Of a stretch of 64,000 nucleotides of DNA, positions 7,948 to 16,899 are shown in pieces (positions within the stretch are counted from its first letter, which is position 1; every line of letters starts with the position of its first letter). The DNA comes from SOJA01 sp964598485 (lineage in GTDB: Archaea > Thermoproteota > Bathyarchaeia > Bathyarchaeales > Bathycorpusculaceae): positions 32,065-96,064 of the forward strand of contig CAZRCD010000007.1 of assembly GCA_964598485.1 (NCBI GenBank). Reading direction: 5' to 3'. The notes under the pieces were generated by a model. It worked only from the letters and a program-made list of their open reading frames with translations. It was not told the origin of the DNA and did no database searches. Both the position numbers and the translations under genes were made by a program.

Positions 7948-9030
7948 ATGTTGATTGAACAACTAGCTATTACAACAACACCAAAATATAGTTTTCCACA
8001 ACCAACCATAGACACATCATTACCCCAACGCCTCATAGAACTAAGCATACACTCACTCAAGCACGCAAAAAACCAACCCTTTCAACTAAATCAACAATTT
8101 TTTCAACAAAACAACAATCTAGAACAAATACAAACCACACGAACTCAAATGCAGCCTATACCGTTAAAGCCAAGACTGGAAGAAACAATGGTTGCAGCCG
8201 TTGACACTTCAAGCATAAAAATCGGCGAAACAACCAAAGGCATGGTAATCGCAGTCAGAGGAGCAACCATCTGGAAACACAAAAGACACTACAGATATAT
8301 GCGGTTTGGACCCTTCATTTTCCACGTGACAGAAGAAAACAAAAAACAAGTCTACAACGCATTACAAAGGACATATCTCAACTCTCCCCATGAACACAAC
8401 CACAATGGTTCGCCAAGTCTCCTACAAATGCCAACACGCATAGCAAGCCTCCTCGAAAGATGGCAACAAACAATGCTCTCAAAAACAGTAACCAACGGCC
8501 TAATCCTTTTCGACGGCTCACTAACATCCGGAATCAACGACACCCCAACACAACGCATAACAGAAATTTTAGACAACGCAAGAAAAAAACAGAACGTAGT
8601 CCTAGCCTTTTCAAAAATGACCACTTTAAGATTCAACGGATACCTCATAACAGACATACCAGTCAATCACAAGCCACCTTACTTGTTCAAGATAACTGGC
8701 CTCAAGCCTAAACCTCCAATCGTGTTATTAGGTGATGTTTACGTGGCTAAACTAACCAAAGGAAACTACGCCTTCAGACTTGACATCGACAAACAAGTCT
8801 CCACTGAACAAAAAATCGAAGCACTTGAAAAACTATTAGGAAACGACTTATTCTCACAAAGCTACCCCGAAACCCTACGTTTAGCCCACATCCTCTGCAC
8901 TTTCACAGCCAACGAAGTCATAGCCATGCAACATTTCATCGCACGCAAATACGACCTAAAAATCATCAACAGACCAGACATGCACAGACTCTTGTTCGGA
9001 CCCTTCGGCAAAGGTGAAACCTGTTCATGA
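7948..9030 (+). CDS. nurA: NurA 5'-3' nuclease
   Basis: 360 aa. NurA is the nuclease that works inside the HerA ring in archaeal double-strand-break end resection with Mre11-Rad50. Seen: the catalytic aspartate segment VAAVDTSSIKIG near residue 90, the second acidic motif LILFDGSLTSG near 190, and a C-terminal HIARKYDLKIINRPD block, in the order expected. Its last four bases (ATGA) overlap the herA start. The Gln/Asn-rich N-terminal 60 residues look less conserved. Mre11 and Rad50 are not in this window. Confidence 0.9.
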   Translation: MLIEQLAITTTPKYSFPQPTIDTSLPQRLIELSIHSLKHAKNQPFQLNQQFFQQNNNLEQIQTTRTQMQPIPLKPRLEETMVAAVDTSSIKIGETTKGMVIAVRGATIWKHKRHYRYMRFGPFIFHVTEENKKQVYNALQRTYLNSPHEHNHNGSPSLLQMPTRIASLLERWQQTMLSKTVTNGLILFDGSLTSGINDTPTQRITEILDNARKKQNVVLAFSKMTTLRFNGYLITDIPVNHKPPYLFKITGLKPKPPIVLLGDVYVAKLTKGNYAFRLDIDKQVSTEQKIEALEKLLGNDLFSQSYPETLRLAHILCTFTANEVIAMQHFIARKYDLKIINRPDMHRLLFGPFGKGETCS

Positions 9031-10487
9031 AACTCTACAAGAAAGAGGGCAACATAGTCCAAATTCTAAGTTTCCCAAACGAAACTGTGGAAAAAGGCGA
9101 CTACCTGCTCATTGAAGATGGCGACGTTGGAAAAGGATTAATCGTACAAGTAATCGACGTTCAATTCGCAAACATTCCAGGCATCCTTGAAGAATTGCTC
9201 CGCAGCCTCCCAGACGGCGGAGAACTCATACAAGGCGAGGATTTCGATCCTCTAGAAATTGCTCCACACATCACATACATTCAAGACGCAAGACTTCTCA
9301 GATGCAAAATCCGTGCAACAATAAACAACGAAAGCTTAAGCCCAAACAGTTCATGGCTTCCCTCCCGCTCCCAATCATCAATCAAAAAATTGCCAATTCC
9401 AACTCTGCTAAAAATGGCAAAGACCACTGGAAAACTTCCAATAGTTTTAGGCGGCACGAAAGATTCTATGCTCTTGACAATAGACGCTTCATCTCTGGAC
9501 GGAAGACTAAACATAGTGACTGGGAAGAAAGAAACTGGCAAATCTCATCTGTCCAAACTTTTAATGCTCAACCTAATAAGATACGGAGCCACCGTGGTCG
9601 TCTTTGATTTAAACGGAGAATACACGAGCTTAGGAATGACATCCGACGAAAAAAGAAACGCCTACCACAACAAAATTCACGTTCTAACACCTTCTCAAAA
9701 CTTCAAAGTTCTCCTAAAACAGCTAAACTTGCACGTTTTGCTAAGCATCCTCATCCACGCGCTACATCTACCCGGAACATCCGCTCGCGAGTTCAGAACA
9801 ATATGGCGAAGCCTAAAAGAAAGAGACAACCTTACCCTACACGAATTAGGTGAAGCCATACGCAACAGCCGTTGCAACCACTACGTCCGCGACGCCCTCT
9901 TCTCCCGCTACTATGCCTTACTGAATTCTCGGTTTTTCACAGACAACGTGGCCGAAGCCATGCTTCTAAACGAAAGCCTACTCAAGGCTAAAAATGAAGG
10001 AGGCGCCATCGTAATAAACTTGCGGAACACCTCCTCCATTGACCGACAGATAGTTGTTGAATACGTGCTTGGAAAACTTGTTGAATTGTTAACAAGCTGG
10101 AAACTTAAGGCTGTTTTTCTGTTCGCCGAGGAAGCTCACCTTTACTTACGTGAGACCTATTGGGACGACATTGTAACACGCATGCGGCATCTCGGAATAT
10201 TCACAACTTTCATAACAAACCAGCCGAACACAATTCGCGAAAACATATACCGCCAAGCAGACAACATTTTCCTCTTCAACTTCACAAACGAACATGATTT
10301 GGAAGCTGTTTCACGAGCAGCCAGAGTGGACGCAGAAACAGTCAAATCCATCGCTACGGATTTGCCTCCGCGTCACTGTTTAGTGCTTGGAAAAGTTGTT
10401 AAAGACTTCCCAATGGTTGTTAAGGTTAAAGCCTTAGACATCAAGACAATGGGAGAAACAAGACTATTCTTTAAGGACATGAATTAA
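9027..10487 (+). CDS. herA: HerA bipolar DNA helicase/translocase
   Basis: 486 aa hexameric ATPase that pumps DNA into NurA. An N-terminal HAS barrel (about 1-110) is followed by the FtsK/HerA RecA domain: Walker A as TGKKETGKSHLSK near residue 168 and Walker B VFLFAEEAHLYLRE near 360, then the arginine-finger region RHLGIFTTFITNQPNTI. Overlap with nurA by 4 bases fixes the start. The 3' end overlaps the convergent Nudix gene by 17 bases. Confidence 0.95.
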   Translation: MKLYKKEGNIVQILSFPNETVEKGDYLLIEDGDVGKGLIVQVIDVQFANIPGILEELLRSLPDGGELIQGEDFDPLEIAPHITYIQDARLLRCKIRATINNESLSPNSSWLPSRSQSSIKKLPIPTLLKMAKTTGKLPIVLGGTKDSMLLTIDASSLDGRLNIVTGKKETGKSHLSKLLMLNLIRYGATVVVFDLNGEYTSLGMTSDEKRNAYHNKIHVLTPSQNFKVLLKQLNLHVLLSILIHALHLPGTSAREFRTIWRSLKERDNLTLHELGEAIRNSRCNHYVRDALFSRYYALLNSRFFTDNVAEAMLLNESLLKAKNEGGAIVINLRNTSSIDRQIVVEYVLGKLVELLTSWKLKAVFLFAEEAHLYLRETYWDDIVTRMRHLGIFTTFITNQPNTIRENIYRQADNIFLFNFTNEHDLEAVSRAARVDAETVKSIATDLPPRHCLVLGKVVKDFPMVVKVKALDIKTMGETRLFFKDMN

Positions 10488-10920
10488 GCTTTTCCAGTTC
10501 TTGCCTATTTCTTTGAAAAAATTCTCTGAAACTTCTTGTTAAATCGTAGTTTTCCACTTCGCTGAATTCGACCCATCTCAATTCTGCAGCGTCATCCGCA
10601 GCTTTAAGCGTTCCACCTTTAAGTTTCACAAAATAATCAACGATTACAAAATGATATTTTATTTTGTCATTTTCATCCGTAGTCACACTGTTTACAACAT
10701 CAACAAGTTCGGGCTGTTCAACTTCAAGGTTTGTTTCTTCCTTAACTTCCCTCATCACCGTTTGCTCTGCACTTTCACCCAATTCCACTAAACCCCCCGG
10801 AACAGTCCATTTGTCCCTTCCAGGCTCACCCTTTCTTTTTTCAAGTAAGATCTTACCGTTGCAAATGATAATCGCGCCTATTCCTACAAGTGGTTGTTCT
10901 GGATATAATCGATTCAACAT
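10471..10920 (-). CDS. Nudix hydrolase
   Basis: 149 aa. The Nudix box is complete: GLVELGESAEQTVMREVKEE followed by TNL (G-x5-E-x7-REV-x-EE). Such enzymes cleave nucleoside diphosphates linked to another moiety; the substrate (dNTP, ADP-ribose, NADH) cannot be deduced. N-terminus LVGIGAIIICNGKILLEKRK resembles ADP-ribose pyrophosphatase/MutT types. Monocistronic, convergent with herA with overlapping 3' ends. Confidence 0.92.
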   Translation of the reverse strand: MLNRLYPEQPLVGIGAIIICNGKILLEKRKGEPGRDKWTVPGGLVELGESAEQTVMREVKEETNLEVEQPELVDVVNSVTTDENDKIKYHFVIVDYFVKLKGGTLKAADDAAELRWVEFSEVENYDLTRSFREFFQRNRQELEKLNSCP

Positions 10921-11049
10921 CGTTACACCTTTTGATATGATACGCGAACGTTTTGTTTAAACTTTGTTTAGGACATCGTGCAACAATTGATGTTCTAAGT
11001 GCACAATGGTTCGTCTCTTTTCGGAAAGAAATTACTGGAATAGAAGTTT

Positions 11050-12366
11050 TTACTCGTATCTTAGGGCGTCTACTGGTTTGAGTCTTGAAGCTCGCCAAGC
11101 TGGGTAGAGTGCAAAGATTACGCTGACTATTACGCCGAAGGCGAAGGCGCCTAGGAACACTGTTGGAGTTAAGACGGGATTTATTGTCAATCCACCTGCA
11201 GCTGCAGCTCGATTTCCAGCAGGCATAAAGCCTCCTCCTCCACTGAAGACTCTTGCGACTACGTGTGCTAGACCCCAACCTGAAGCTATGCCGATTACTG
11301 CACCCATCAAGCCGACTATCACTGCTTCGCTTAAGAAAATGGAAAGCACAGTTCGACTTTTCATGCCCAAAGCCTTCAGTATACCTATCTCTCTTGTACG
11401 TTCCATTAAAGAAACAATCATAATATTCATTATACCTATCCCCGCCACTAGAAGCGAGATGGCAGCAATCCCAGCTAAGAAAAGTTCTACCGTGGAGAAA
11501 ACTGATGACATGATGTCAAGCACAGCTGTTGAAGAAGTTACTGAAACTTGGCCGCTAAAAGCCTCGTCTATAGCCTCAGAAACACTCTCAATCGTTGCTT
11601 CATCATCGTTTTCTAACTTCACAATTATCGTGTCACATTCATCGGTTCCAAAGAAACTTTGAGCTTGCGAAGTTGGAATGTAAACACTAAAATCTGAAGG
11701 CCCGATGCCGAAGCCTCCGATCTCCTTAAGAACAGCCGCAACACGTCCAGTATAGGTTTCATTTCTTGAAATGAAATATGGGTATATAGGAATGCTGGTT
11801 ATGTTAGTCCATTTGATTTCAACGTTTTCATTTACATCGCAGAATAATGTCCCATTATCCCAAGGGTCACTAACTCGCTTTCCAACTACAACCGTTTCGT
11901 TTTCCGCATTCAGAGGTATTTCTTCACCTTCAGCTACAAAGGTGCCGCTGTAAATATTTGCATATTTGGTGAAATTCACGCCTACTACGGTGAGCTTGAG
12001 CTCTCTTTCGCCAGATCTGATGTAGCAGCCTGGCTTTTGAATTACCGCCGCTGACATGTCAACATCTTCTATTTCATCAATTATTTGTGTGTGATTCACT
12101 AGCAGTTTGAAATCAGATTCAGTTGCGGTCATTGCGCCAGCACCCATACCGAAGCCTCGCCCAGTAGAAACAATTAACGTGTTGGTTGCGAATCCTGTTT
12201 GAAGCTGCTCAGTTATGCTATCTTGAAGGCCTTGGCTAATTGAAAGCAATGCAACGATAGCTGCGATGCCGATAACTACGCCTAAGGTTGTTAGGCCTGC
12301 ACGAAGTTTCCTCAATCGTATTGCACCGAAGGCATAGGAGAAAACGTCACTTACTTTTATGTCAAT
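11050..12366 (-). CDS. MacB/FtsX-type ABC transporter permease
   Basis: Four-TM MacB-family permease: TM1 near the N-terminus (LTTLGVVIGIAAIVALLSI), a large extracellular MacB_PCD domain (about 45-285), then three TM segments ending with ALYPAWRASRLKPVDALRYE. The first usual start codon is TTG at 12315, but homologous sequence (IDIKVSDVFSYAFGAIRLRK) continues upstream without a stop to 12366, where only ATT or ATA could initiate. The family's N-terminal amphipathic helix lies exactly there, so the true start is probably non-canonical. The extended frame overlaps the ATPase stop by 3 bases, suggesting coupling. Confidence 0.85.
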   Translation of the reverse strand: MDIKVSDVFSYAFGAIRLRKLRAGLTTLGVVIGIAAIVALLSISQGLQDSITEQLQTGFATNTLIVSTGRGFGMGAGAMTATESDFKLLVNHTQIIDEIEDVDMSAAVIQKPGCYIRSGERELKLTVVGVNFTKYANIYSGTFVAEGEEIPLNAENETVVVGKRVSDPWDNGTLFCDVNENVEIKWTNITSIPIYPYFISRNETYTGRVAAVLKEIGGFGIGPSDFSVYIPTSQAQSFFGTDECDTIIVKLENDDEATIESVSEAIDEAFSGQVSVTSSTAVLDIMSSVFSTVELFLAGIAAISLLVAGIGIMNIMIVSLMERTREIGILKALGMKSRTVLSIFLSEAVIVGLMGAVIGIASGWGLAHVVARVFSGGGGFMPAGNRAAAAGGLTINPVLTPTVFLGAFAFGVIVSVIFALYPAWRASRLKPVDALRYE

Positions 12367-13057
12367 TCACCTCTTCCTTGATTATTAAGCCATCAAGCAT
12401 TTGCACTGTTCTCTTCGTTTGTGATGTTATTTGTTGGTCATGTGTCACAATTATTATGGTCACGCCTTTCTCCTCATTCAGCCTTTTGACTAGTTCTATC
12501 ACTTCGTTTGCAGTTTTTGAGTCTATGTTTCCTGTAGGTTCATCCATCAGGAGAAATTTCGGATTGTTTGCTAAGGCTCTAGCAATTGCCACACGTTGAC
12601 GTTCACCGCCACTGAGTTCAGCAGGTTTATGATTCGCTCTTTCTTTTAACCCCACAGTTTCCAAAAGTTCTTCAGCGCGTTTTCTTCTCTCAGACTTGCC
12701 TAAGCCGAGTATAGCCATCGTCAATTCAACATTTCCTTTTGCAGTGAGCCGTGGAATAAGGTTGAAGAATTGGAATACGAAGCCTATTTCCCGCCTTAAG
12801 TCAGCCAGTTCATTGTCATTTAATGTGGAGACGTCAACACCTTCTATGAAGACTTTTCCTTCTGTTGGCTTGTCTAATGCGCCGATCATATTCAGAAGCG
12901 TAGATTTGCCGCTTCCAGAAGGGCCTAAGATTGCGAGGAAATCGCCCTTTTCAACTTTCAAATTTACTCCTTGCAGAGCATTTACCGGAACTTTACCAAG
13001 CATGTAGGTCTTTCTAAGGTTTATTGTTTCAACAACAGATATCGTCGCATTCATCAT
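12362..13057 (-). CDS. MacB/LolD-type ABC transporter ATPase
   Basis: 231 aa. Walker A GPSGSGKSTLL near residue 42, Q-loop FVFQFFNLI, signature LSGGERQRVAIARAL and Walker B FLLMDEPTG with the downstream H-loop VTHDQ. This subfamily powers FtsX-like permeases that work on envelope substrates or peptides by mechanotransmission rather than classic transport. The permease follows at its stop codon. ATG at 13057 is preceded by GAAAGAGG. Confidence 0.95.
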   Translation of the reverse strand: MMNATISVVETINLRKTYMLGKVPVNALQGVNLKVEKGDFLAILGPSGSGKSTLLNMIGALDKPTEGKVFIEGVDVSTLNDNELADLRREIGFVFQFFNLIPRLTAKGNVELTMAILGLGKSERRKRAEELLETVGLKERANHKPAELSGGERQRVAIARALANNPKFLLMDEPTGNIDSKTANEVIELVKRLNEEKGVTIIIVTHDQQITSQTKRTVQMLDGLIIKEEVN

Positions 13058-13094
13058 CCTCTTTCAATTTTTTTTGCATAATTCCTCAATTTTT

Positions 13095-13317
13095 CTATTC
13101 AAGCTCTATAATTGACGGTTTTTTCCAGCCATGTTTCCACTTGCGTTCTCTAAAATGCTTGCCTATCCACCCCTTCAAACCGACTGATATCTTATGAACC
13201 CTTTTTAGATGTTCTCTTCTTTTTTGGTATGGTTAAACCGCAGTGTTTACATTCTATTAATGGTGGTTTTCCATTCATATCTAGCAACCTCACATCAACT
13301 TTACTGAGTTGGTACAT
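13095..13317 (-). pseudogene. C2H2-type zinc-finger protein gene interrupted by a frame break
   Basis: Two overlapping frames join into one sensible protein. From ATG at 13317 the first frame gives MYQLSKVDVRLLDMNGKP then IECKHCGLTIPKKK and stops at 13192. The +1 frame gives REHLKRVHKISVGLKGWIGK and continues FRERKWKHGWKK to a stop at 13095. Removing one base from the six-T run at 13220-13225 (A6 on the coding strand) creates CxxC-x9-HxxxxH, a C2H2 finger of the archaeal kind. Causes could be true mutation, slippage-based frameshifting or an assembly error. Probably a small DNA/RNA-binding or regulatory protein. The gene lies between two ABC transporter units. Confidence 0.6.
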
Positions 13318-13336
13318 GCATACATGAGTTTCAGTC

Positions 13337-14515
13337 CTACCTGGTCATGGCTCTCCTGAACACCGGCACCGCGATTGCCGTCATGACAACCCCAAATCCT
13401 ATCAGCACCGCGAGTTCAGTGGTTATCATGGACACCCCTGCTCCGAGTACCATAACCTTCCTCAGAGCTGTGGCTGCGTAGGTCAGTGGAAGAAATTTTG
13501 CGATGTCCTGCATGTACCAAGGCATCTGCTGTATCGGAAAGAACACGCCGCTGAGGAACATCATAGGGAACATTAAAGTCATCATTATCATCATAGCCGT
13601 CTCCTGATCCTTCGCAAAGGACGTTATCACAACGCCGAGGCCAACGAAGCTGAACACCCCCAACAAAAGCAATACAAAGACTAACAGAATGCTCCCGTGA
13701 ATGGTGACGCCGAACAAAGCCACAGCCAATGCCAGTATGAGAATCCCTTGGAGTAAACCCCTAGCAGTCTGGGCGAGCGTTTTTCCAAGTATTATAGCAA
13801 GCCTGCTGATGGGAGCCGCCATCATTCCGTCCAACGTGCCAACCTCCCTCTCATGGGAGATAGCTGCAGGGAGCCCTGTCATAACGCTCATCATCACCGT
13901 CATGGCCATAATCCCAGGGGCTATGAAGTCGAAATAACTGAAGTGTCCTGGAACGGCTCCTTCTGTCTGAACACTGTAAGGCTTCACGACCGCAAGTGAG
14001 TTGCCTTCGTTAACGCCCAGCCCCTGAACGTTCTGTTCAGCCACCAATGTGCCTATCTGTTCAAACACTTCATTCAAGGCAGTCTGCAGAAGCATCGACA
14101 TCTGAGGATTAGACTGGTCGGTTACGATTGTAATGATTCCCTGCTTTCCACCCATGAGGCTTGAGGTGAAGTTGCTGGCGATTACTATGCCTCCTTCAAC
14201 ATCTCCCCTCTGGATCATGTTCCTTACCTCATCGAGGCTTGAAGCATTAGTAATGGTCATCATACCTGTGCTGTTGTTCATCTTCTCCAAGGCCATGATG
14301 AGCACTGCACTGTAGTTGCCGTACTCATCCTCGTTCACTAAGGCGACGGATACGTCGCTTATGGACGTGTCAGAGGGATATATGAAGCCAACCATGCTCA
14401 TCATGAATATCGGCATTAACACGAGCATAATCAGCCCCAATTTGTTCCTAAACAACTCCATTAGATCCTTCCAAGCAACCATCAGGCTGTGAGAGATCAT
14501 ACTCTTAACGCTCAC
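13337..14515 (-). CDS. ABC-2 type transporter permease
   Basis: 392 aa. One N-terminal TM segment (NKLGLIMLVLMPIFMMSMVGF) followed by an extracellular domain (about 45-200), then five TM segments, the layout of DrrB/YhgE-like ABC-2 permeases that export drugs, lipids or heme. Base composition is clearly more GC-rich than neighbours. It follows the ATPase gene by 6 bases and belongs to a padR-ATPase-permease unit, so it is probably an inducible exporter. Confidence 0.92.
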   Translation of the reverse strand: MSVKSMISHSLMVAWKDLMELFRNKLGLIMLVLMPIFMMSMVGFIYPSDTSISDVSVALVNEDEYGNYSAVLIMALEKMNNSTGMMTITNASSLDEVRNMIQRGDVEGGIVIASNFTSSLMGGKQGIITIVTDQSNPQMSMLLQTALNEVFEQIGTLVAEQNVQGLGVNEGNSLAVVKPYSVQTEGAVPGHFSYFDFIAPGIMAMTVMMSVMTGLPAAISHEREVGTLDGMMAAPISRLAIILGKTLAQTARGLLQGILILALAVALFGVTIHGSILLVFVLLLLGVFSFVGLGVVITSFAKDQETAMMIMMTLMFPMMFLSGVFFPIQQMPWYMQDIAKFLPLTYAATALRKVMVLGAGVSMITTELAVLIGFGVVMTAIAVPVFRRAMTR

Positions 14516-14521
14516 TCGGCC

Positions 14522-15538
14522 TCACCTCACCCTCTGTCGTGGCATAAAATGCCTGTGCCTTCTCAATGGTATCTTTTGGTCTGCCTTGTCTCTAACTTCG
14601 CGACCAGTGATTTGTAGGAACACGTCTTCAAGCGTGGGTTGAAGGTTTTCTACTGAGTTTATCTTGCCCTTCTGTGCTCTTATGGCATCGATTATAGTGT
14701 CAAATGCTTCGTTACCATTGGCATGAACCTTGATATGGGTGGAGTTGTCCTGAGAGACGGAATTTACGCATTTTAGAGATTGTATCGACGCGATCATGTT
14801 GGTGGTGAGATTTGCAATCTCTAGTCCCAAGATAGTTGTGTCAGCTCCGGAAACAAGCTTTTTCAGATTTGTTGATGTGTTAAGGGCGACGATTTTCCCG
14901 TGGTCTATGATGCCTATGCGGTCGCAGATCATGTCGGCTTCAACCATCATGTGTGTTGTGAGGATGATCGTCGTCTTATTTTCTCTATTGATTTTCCTTA
15001 CGAACTCTCTAACCTCGACTGAGGATTGAGGATCTAGACCTAGTGTGGGTTCATCTAGGAACAGTACTTTTGGCATGTTAAGCAATCCCCTTATTACATT
15101 CATCCTCTGCCTCATACCCGATGAGAAGGTGCCCACCTGAGAATTCTTCCAATCACTTAGTTGAACCAGCTCTAGCAGTTCGTCGATCCTTTTGTTGAGA
15201 ATTTCTTTTGGGATGTTATAGAGTTTTCCAAAAAACCAGAGGTTTTCCTTGGCTGTTAACCGGTCGTACATTATCATTTTTTCGGAAACCAGGCCGATGA
15301 GTTTCCTCACCTCATTGTCATCCTTTATTACGTCGTAGTTGTCGACTGTGGCTGTGCCATCCGTGGGCCTAGTTAATGTGGAGAGCATCCTTATTGTCGT
15401 GGTTTTACCCGCCCCGTTAGGACCTAAGAATCCAAAAATTTCGCCTTCCTTGACGTTAAAGTTTATATGGTCAACTGCCACTAGGCTTTTGTTAAAAACT
15501 TTAGTTAAACCATCAGCCCTTACCATGTCGCCACTCAT
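14522..15538 (-). CDS. DrrA-like ABC transporter ATPase
   Basis: 338 aa. Walker A GPNGAGKTTTIRML near residue 39, signature FSSGMRQRMNVIRGL, Walker B VLFLDEPTLGLDP, and the C-terminal extension typical of daunorubicin-type exporters (ending near LEDVFLQITGRE). It energises the ABC-2 permease downstream. Its ATG overlaps the padR stop by 4 bases, so regulator and transporter are translated together. Confidence 0.94.
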   Translation of the reverse strand: MSGDMVRADGLTKVFNKSLVAVDHINFNVKEGEIFGFLGPNGAGKTTTIRMLSTLTRPTDGTATVDNYDVIKDDNEVRKLIGLVSEKMIMYDRLTAKENLWFFGKLYNIPKEILNKRIDELLELVQLSDWKNSQVGTFSSGMRQRMNVIRGLLNMPKVLFLDEPTLGLDPQSSVEVREFVRKINRENKTTIILTTHMMVEADMICDRIGIIDHGKIVALNTSTNLKKLVSGADTTILGLEIANLTTNMIASIQSLKCVNSVSQDNSTHIKVHANGNEAFDTIIDAIRAQKGKINSVENLQPTLEDVFLQITGREVRDKADQKIPLRRHRHFMPRQRVR

Positions 15539-16098
15539 TTATTTTCCCCTCTGAGCTTCTTGCTTATTTCCTCGATTTTTTCGGAAGTGCTGTTCAAAAA
15601 TTCCTCAATCTCTTTTAAAGCTTGCTCTGTAAAATTTTCCTGTAAAGTCATTCTAAGATTAAAAAGTGCTCCAGCAAATCGTTTGACAGGTTCTCGGAGT
15701 TCACGTAATTTCTCGCGGTGAGAGTTAAACCAGAATCCACCGAAAAACGGGGGTGCCAAAAACCCTAGTTTTTTCTGCAGTTGTTCTTTAAGTTGCACCT
15801 GTTTCTCAAAGAATTTTTCACCTTGCTCTGTAAGCGTGTAACGTTTTATTCCACTTTCTTCCGTTGGTTTCTCTTTTGTATAGCCGTTGTCTTGAAGCCA
15901 TGCCAGAAGCGGATAGATTGAGCCTGGACTTGGTTTCCATCGTCCATCTGTTTCCTTTTCAATTTCTTCCATTATTTCTGATCCCGACATCGGCTTCTCC
16001 TTTAGGAGTTTAAGCACACAGTATCTGAGGAAGCCCTTCGGAACACTTGCTGTGTGTCTCATCCAATGCCTGAATGATTGTGGTGAACGGTTAAACAT
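15535..16098 (-). CDS. PadR-family transcriptional regulator
   Basis: 187 aa. N-terminal winged helix (about 20-95): FLRYCVLKLLKEKPMSGSEI, then WKPSPGSIYPLLAWLQDNGY and KRYTLTEQGEKFF, diagnostic for PadR. The C-terminal helical region (about 100-187) mediates dimerisation and ligand response. First gene of an operon with an ABC exporter; PadR proteins commonly repress such exporters and release on binding the drug. A strong palindrome 15 bases upstream of the start is the likely operator. An internal ATG at codon 13 is an alternative start. Confidence 0.93.
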   Translation of the reverse strand: MFNRSPQSFRHWMRHTASVPKGFLRYCVLKLLKEKPMSGSEIMEEIEKETDGRWKPSPGSIYPLLAWLQDNGYTKEKPTEESGIKRYTLTEQGEKFFEKQVQLKEQLQKKLGFLAPPFFGGFWFNSHREKLRELREPVKRFAGALFNLRMTLQENFTEQALKEIEEFLNSTSEKIEEISKKLRGENK

Positions 16099-16112
16099 GC
16101 TATCACCAGTGA

Positions 16113-16138
16113 TGTCGCGTTTGATATCAAACGTGACA
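16113..16138 (-). promoter_or_regulatory. Palindromic operator of the padR-ABC operon
   Basis: 26-bp inverted repeat: half sites TGTCGCGTTTGAT and ATCAAACGTGACA, differing from perfect symmetry at one position. It lies between the TATA-like box (16138-16143, reading TTATAT on the minus strand) and the start codon at 16098, where a bound dimer would block transcription. Assignment to PadR is inferred from position. Confidence 0.75.
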
Positions 16139-16144
16139 TATAAG
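16138..16144 (-). promoter_or_regulatory. TATA-like box of the padR operon
   Basis: On the minus strand CTTATAT abuts the palindrome; a start site about 25 bases downstream falls within or at the edge of the operator. Confidence 0.5.
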
Positions 16145-16174
16145 TCTTACGCAAAAAACACACATCTAAATCCA

Positions 16175-16849
16175 TTACGCAATTAGTGTTCCAACTTTTT
16201 CTCCCTTAACAACGGCCAAAACATTCTCAGGTTTAAACCCGTTAACAACAATAACCTTAACTCGTTCTTTTTTGAGAATCTTAACTGCTTCTGGGTCAAG
16301 AATCTGGTGTATTCCAGCCTTATGCTTGTCTTCAATGAACACTTGAGACAAATCCTCAAAACTTAACTGTTCAAGTTTAACGGCGTCAGCATGCTTTCTA
16401 GGGTCTTTATTGTAGACGCCTTCTTGGTCTGTGGCTTTGATGAACAATTCAGCATTTACTTGTTCAACAATTAACGCTGCGACCGTGTCTGTGGTCATGC
16501 CCGGTCTTAAGCCGCCCATAACCGCAATTTTCCCCTCACGTAAACATTTCACAGCATCTTCAATCGTTAACGAGACAGCTTCACAGCCTAATTCCCTAAG
16601 CTTCTGAAGGAAAAACCGAGCGAAAATCCTTGAAACAGAAATTGCAGCTTCATCCTGAACTCTTTCGCCAAGTCCCAAATCCTTCGCGAGATTGATAAAA
16701 TCTCTTGCCATGGAGCCACCGCCAACGACAACAGCCATTTCATGTCCTTGTTTCTTCAAATCCTTCAATAAATCCGTGTACTTGCTGATTAGGGCTGGAT
16801 TAACTGGTGAAGCTATAACTGAGCCGCCTATTCGCAGTACGAGTCGCAT
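16175..16849 (-). CDS. pyrH: UMP kinase, archaeal type
   Basis: 224 aa amino-acid-kinase fold enzyme converting UMP to UDP. Seen: N-terminal LVLRIGGSVIA, glycine loop VVVGGGSMARDFI, MGGLRPGMTTDTVAAL (nucleotide acceptor site) and the ATP-site block KATDQEGVYNKDPRKH. ATG at 16849 is chosen because homologues begin right at this strand; an ATG six codons upstream (16867) is possible. Monocistronic, next to the MBL hydrolase on the same strand. Confidence 0.95.
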   Translation of the reverse strand: MRLVLRIGGSVIASPVNPALISKYTDLLKDLKKQGHEMAVVVGGGSMARDFINLAKDLGLGERVQDEAAISVSRIFARFFLQKLRELGCEAVSLTIEDAVKCLREGKIAVMGGLRPGMTTDTVAALIVEQVNAELFIKATDQEGVYNKDPRKHADAVKLEQLSFEDLSQVFIEDKHKAGIHQILDPEAVKILKKERVKVIVVNGFKPENVLAVVKGEKVGTLIA

Positions 16850-16899
16850 GGATTCACACTCTTTCATGCCTACTATACAGCTTCATAGGTTAAAATTCT

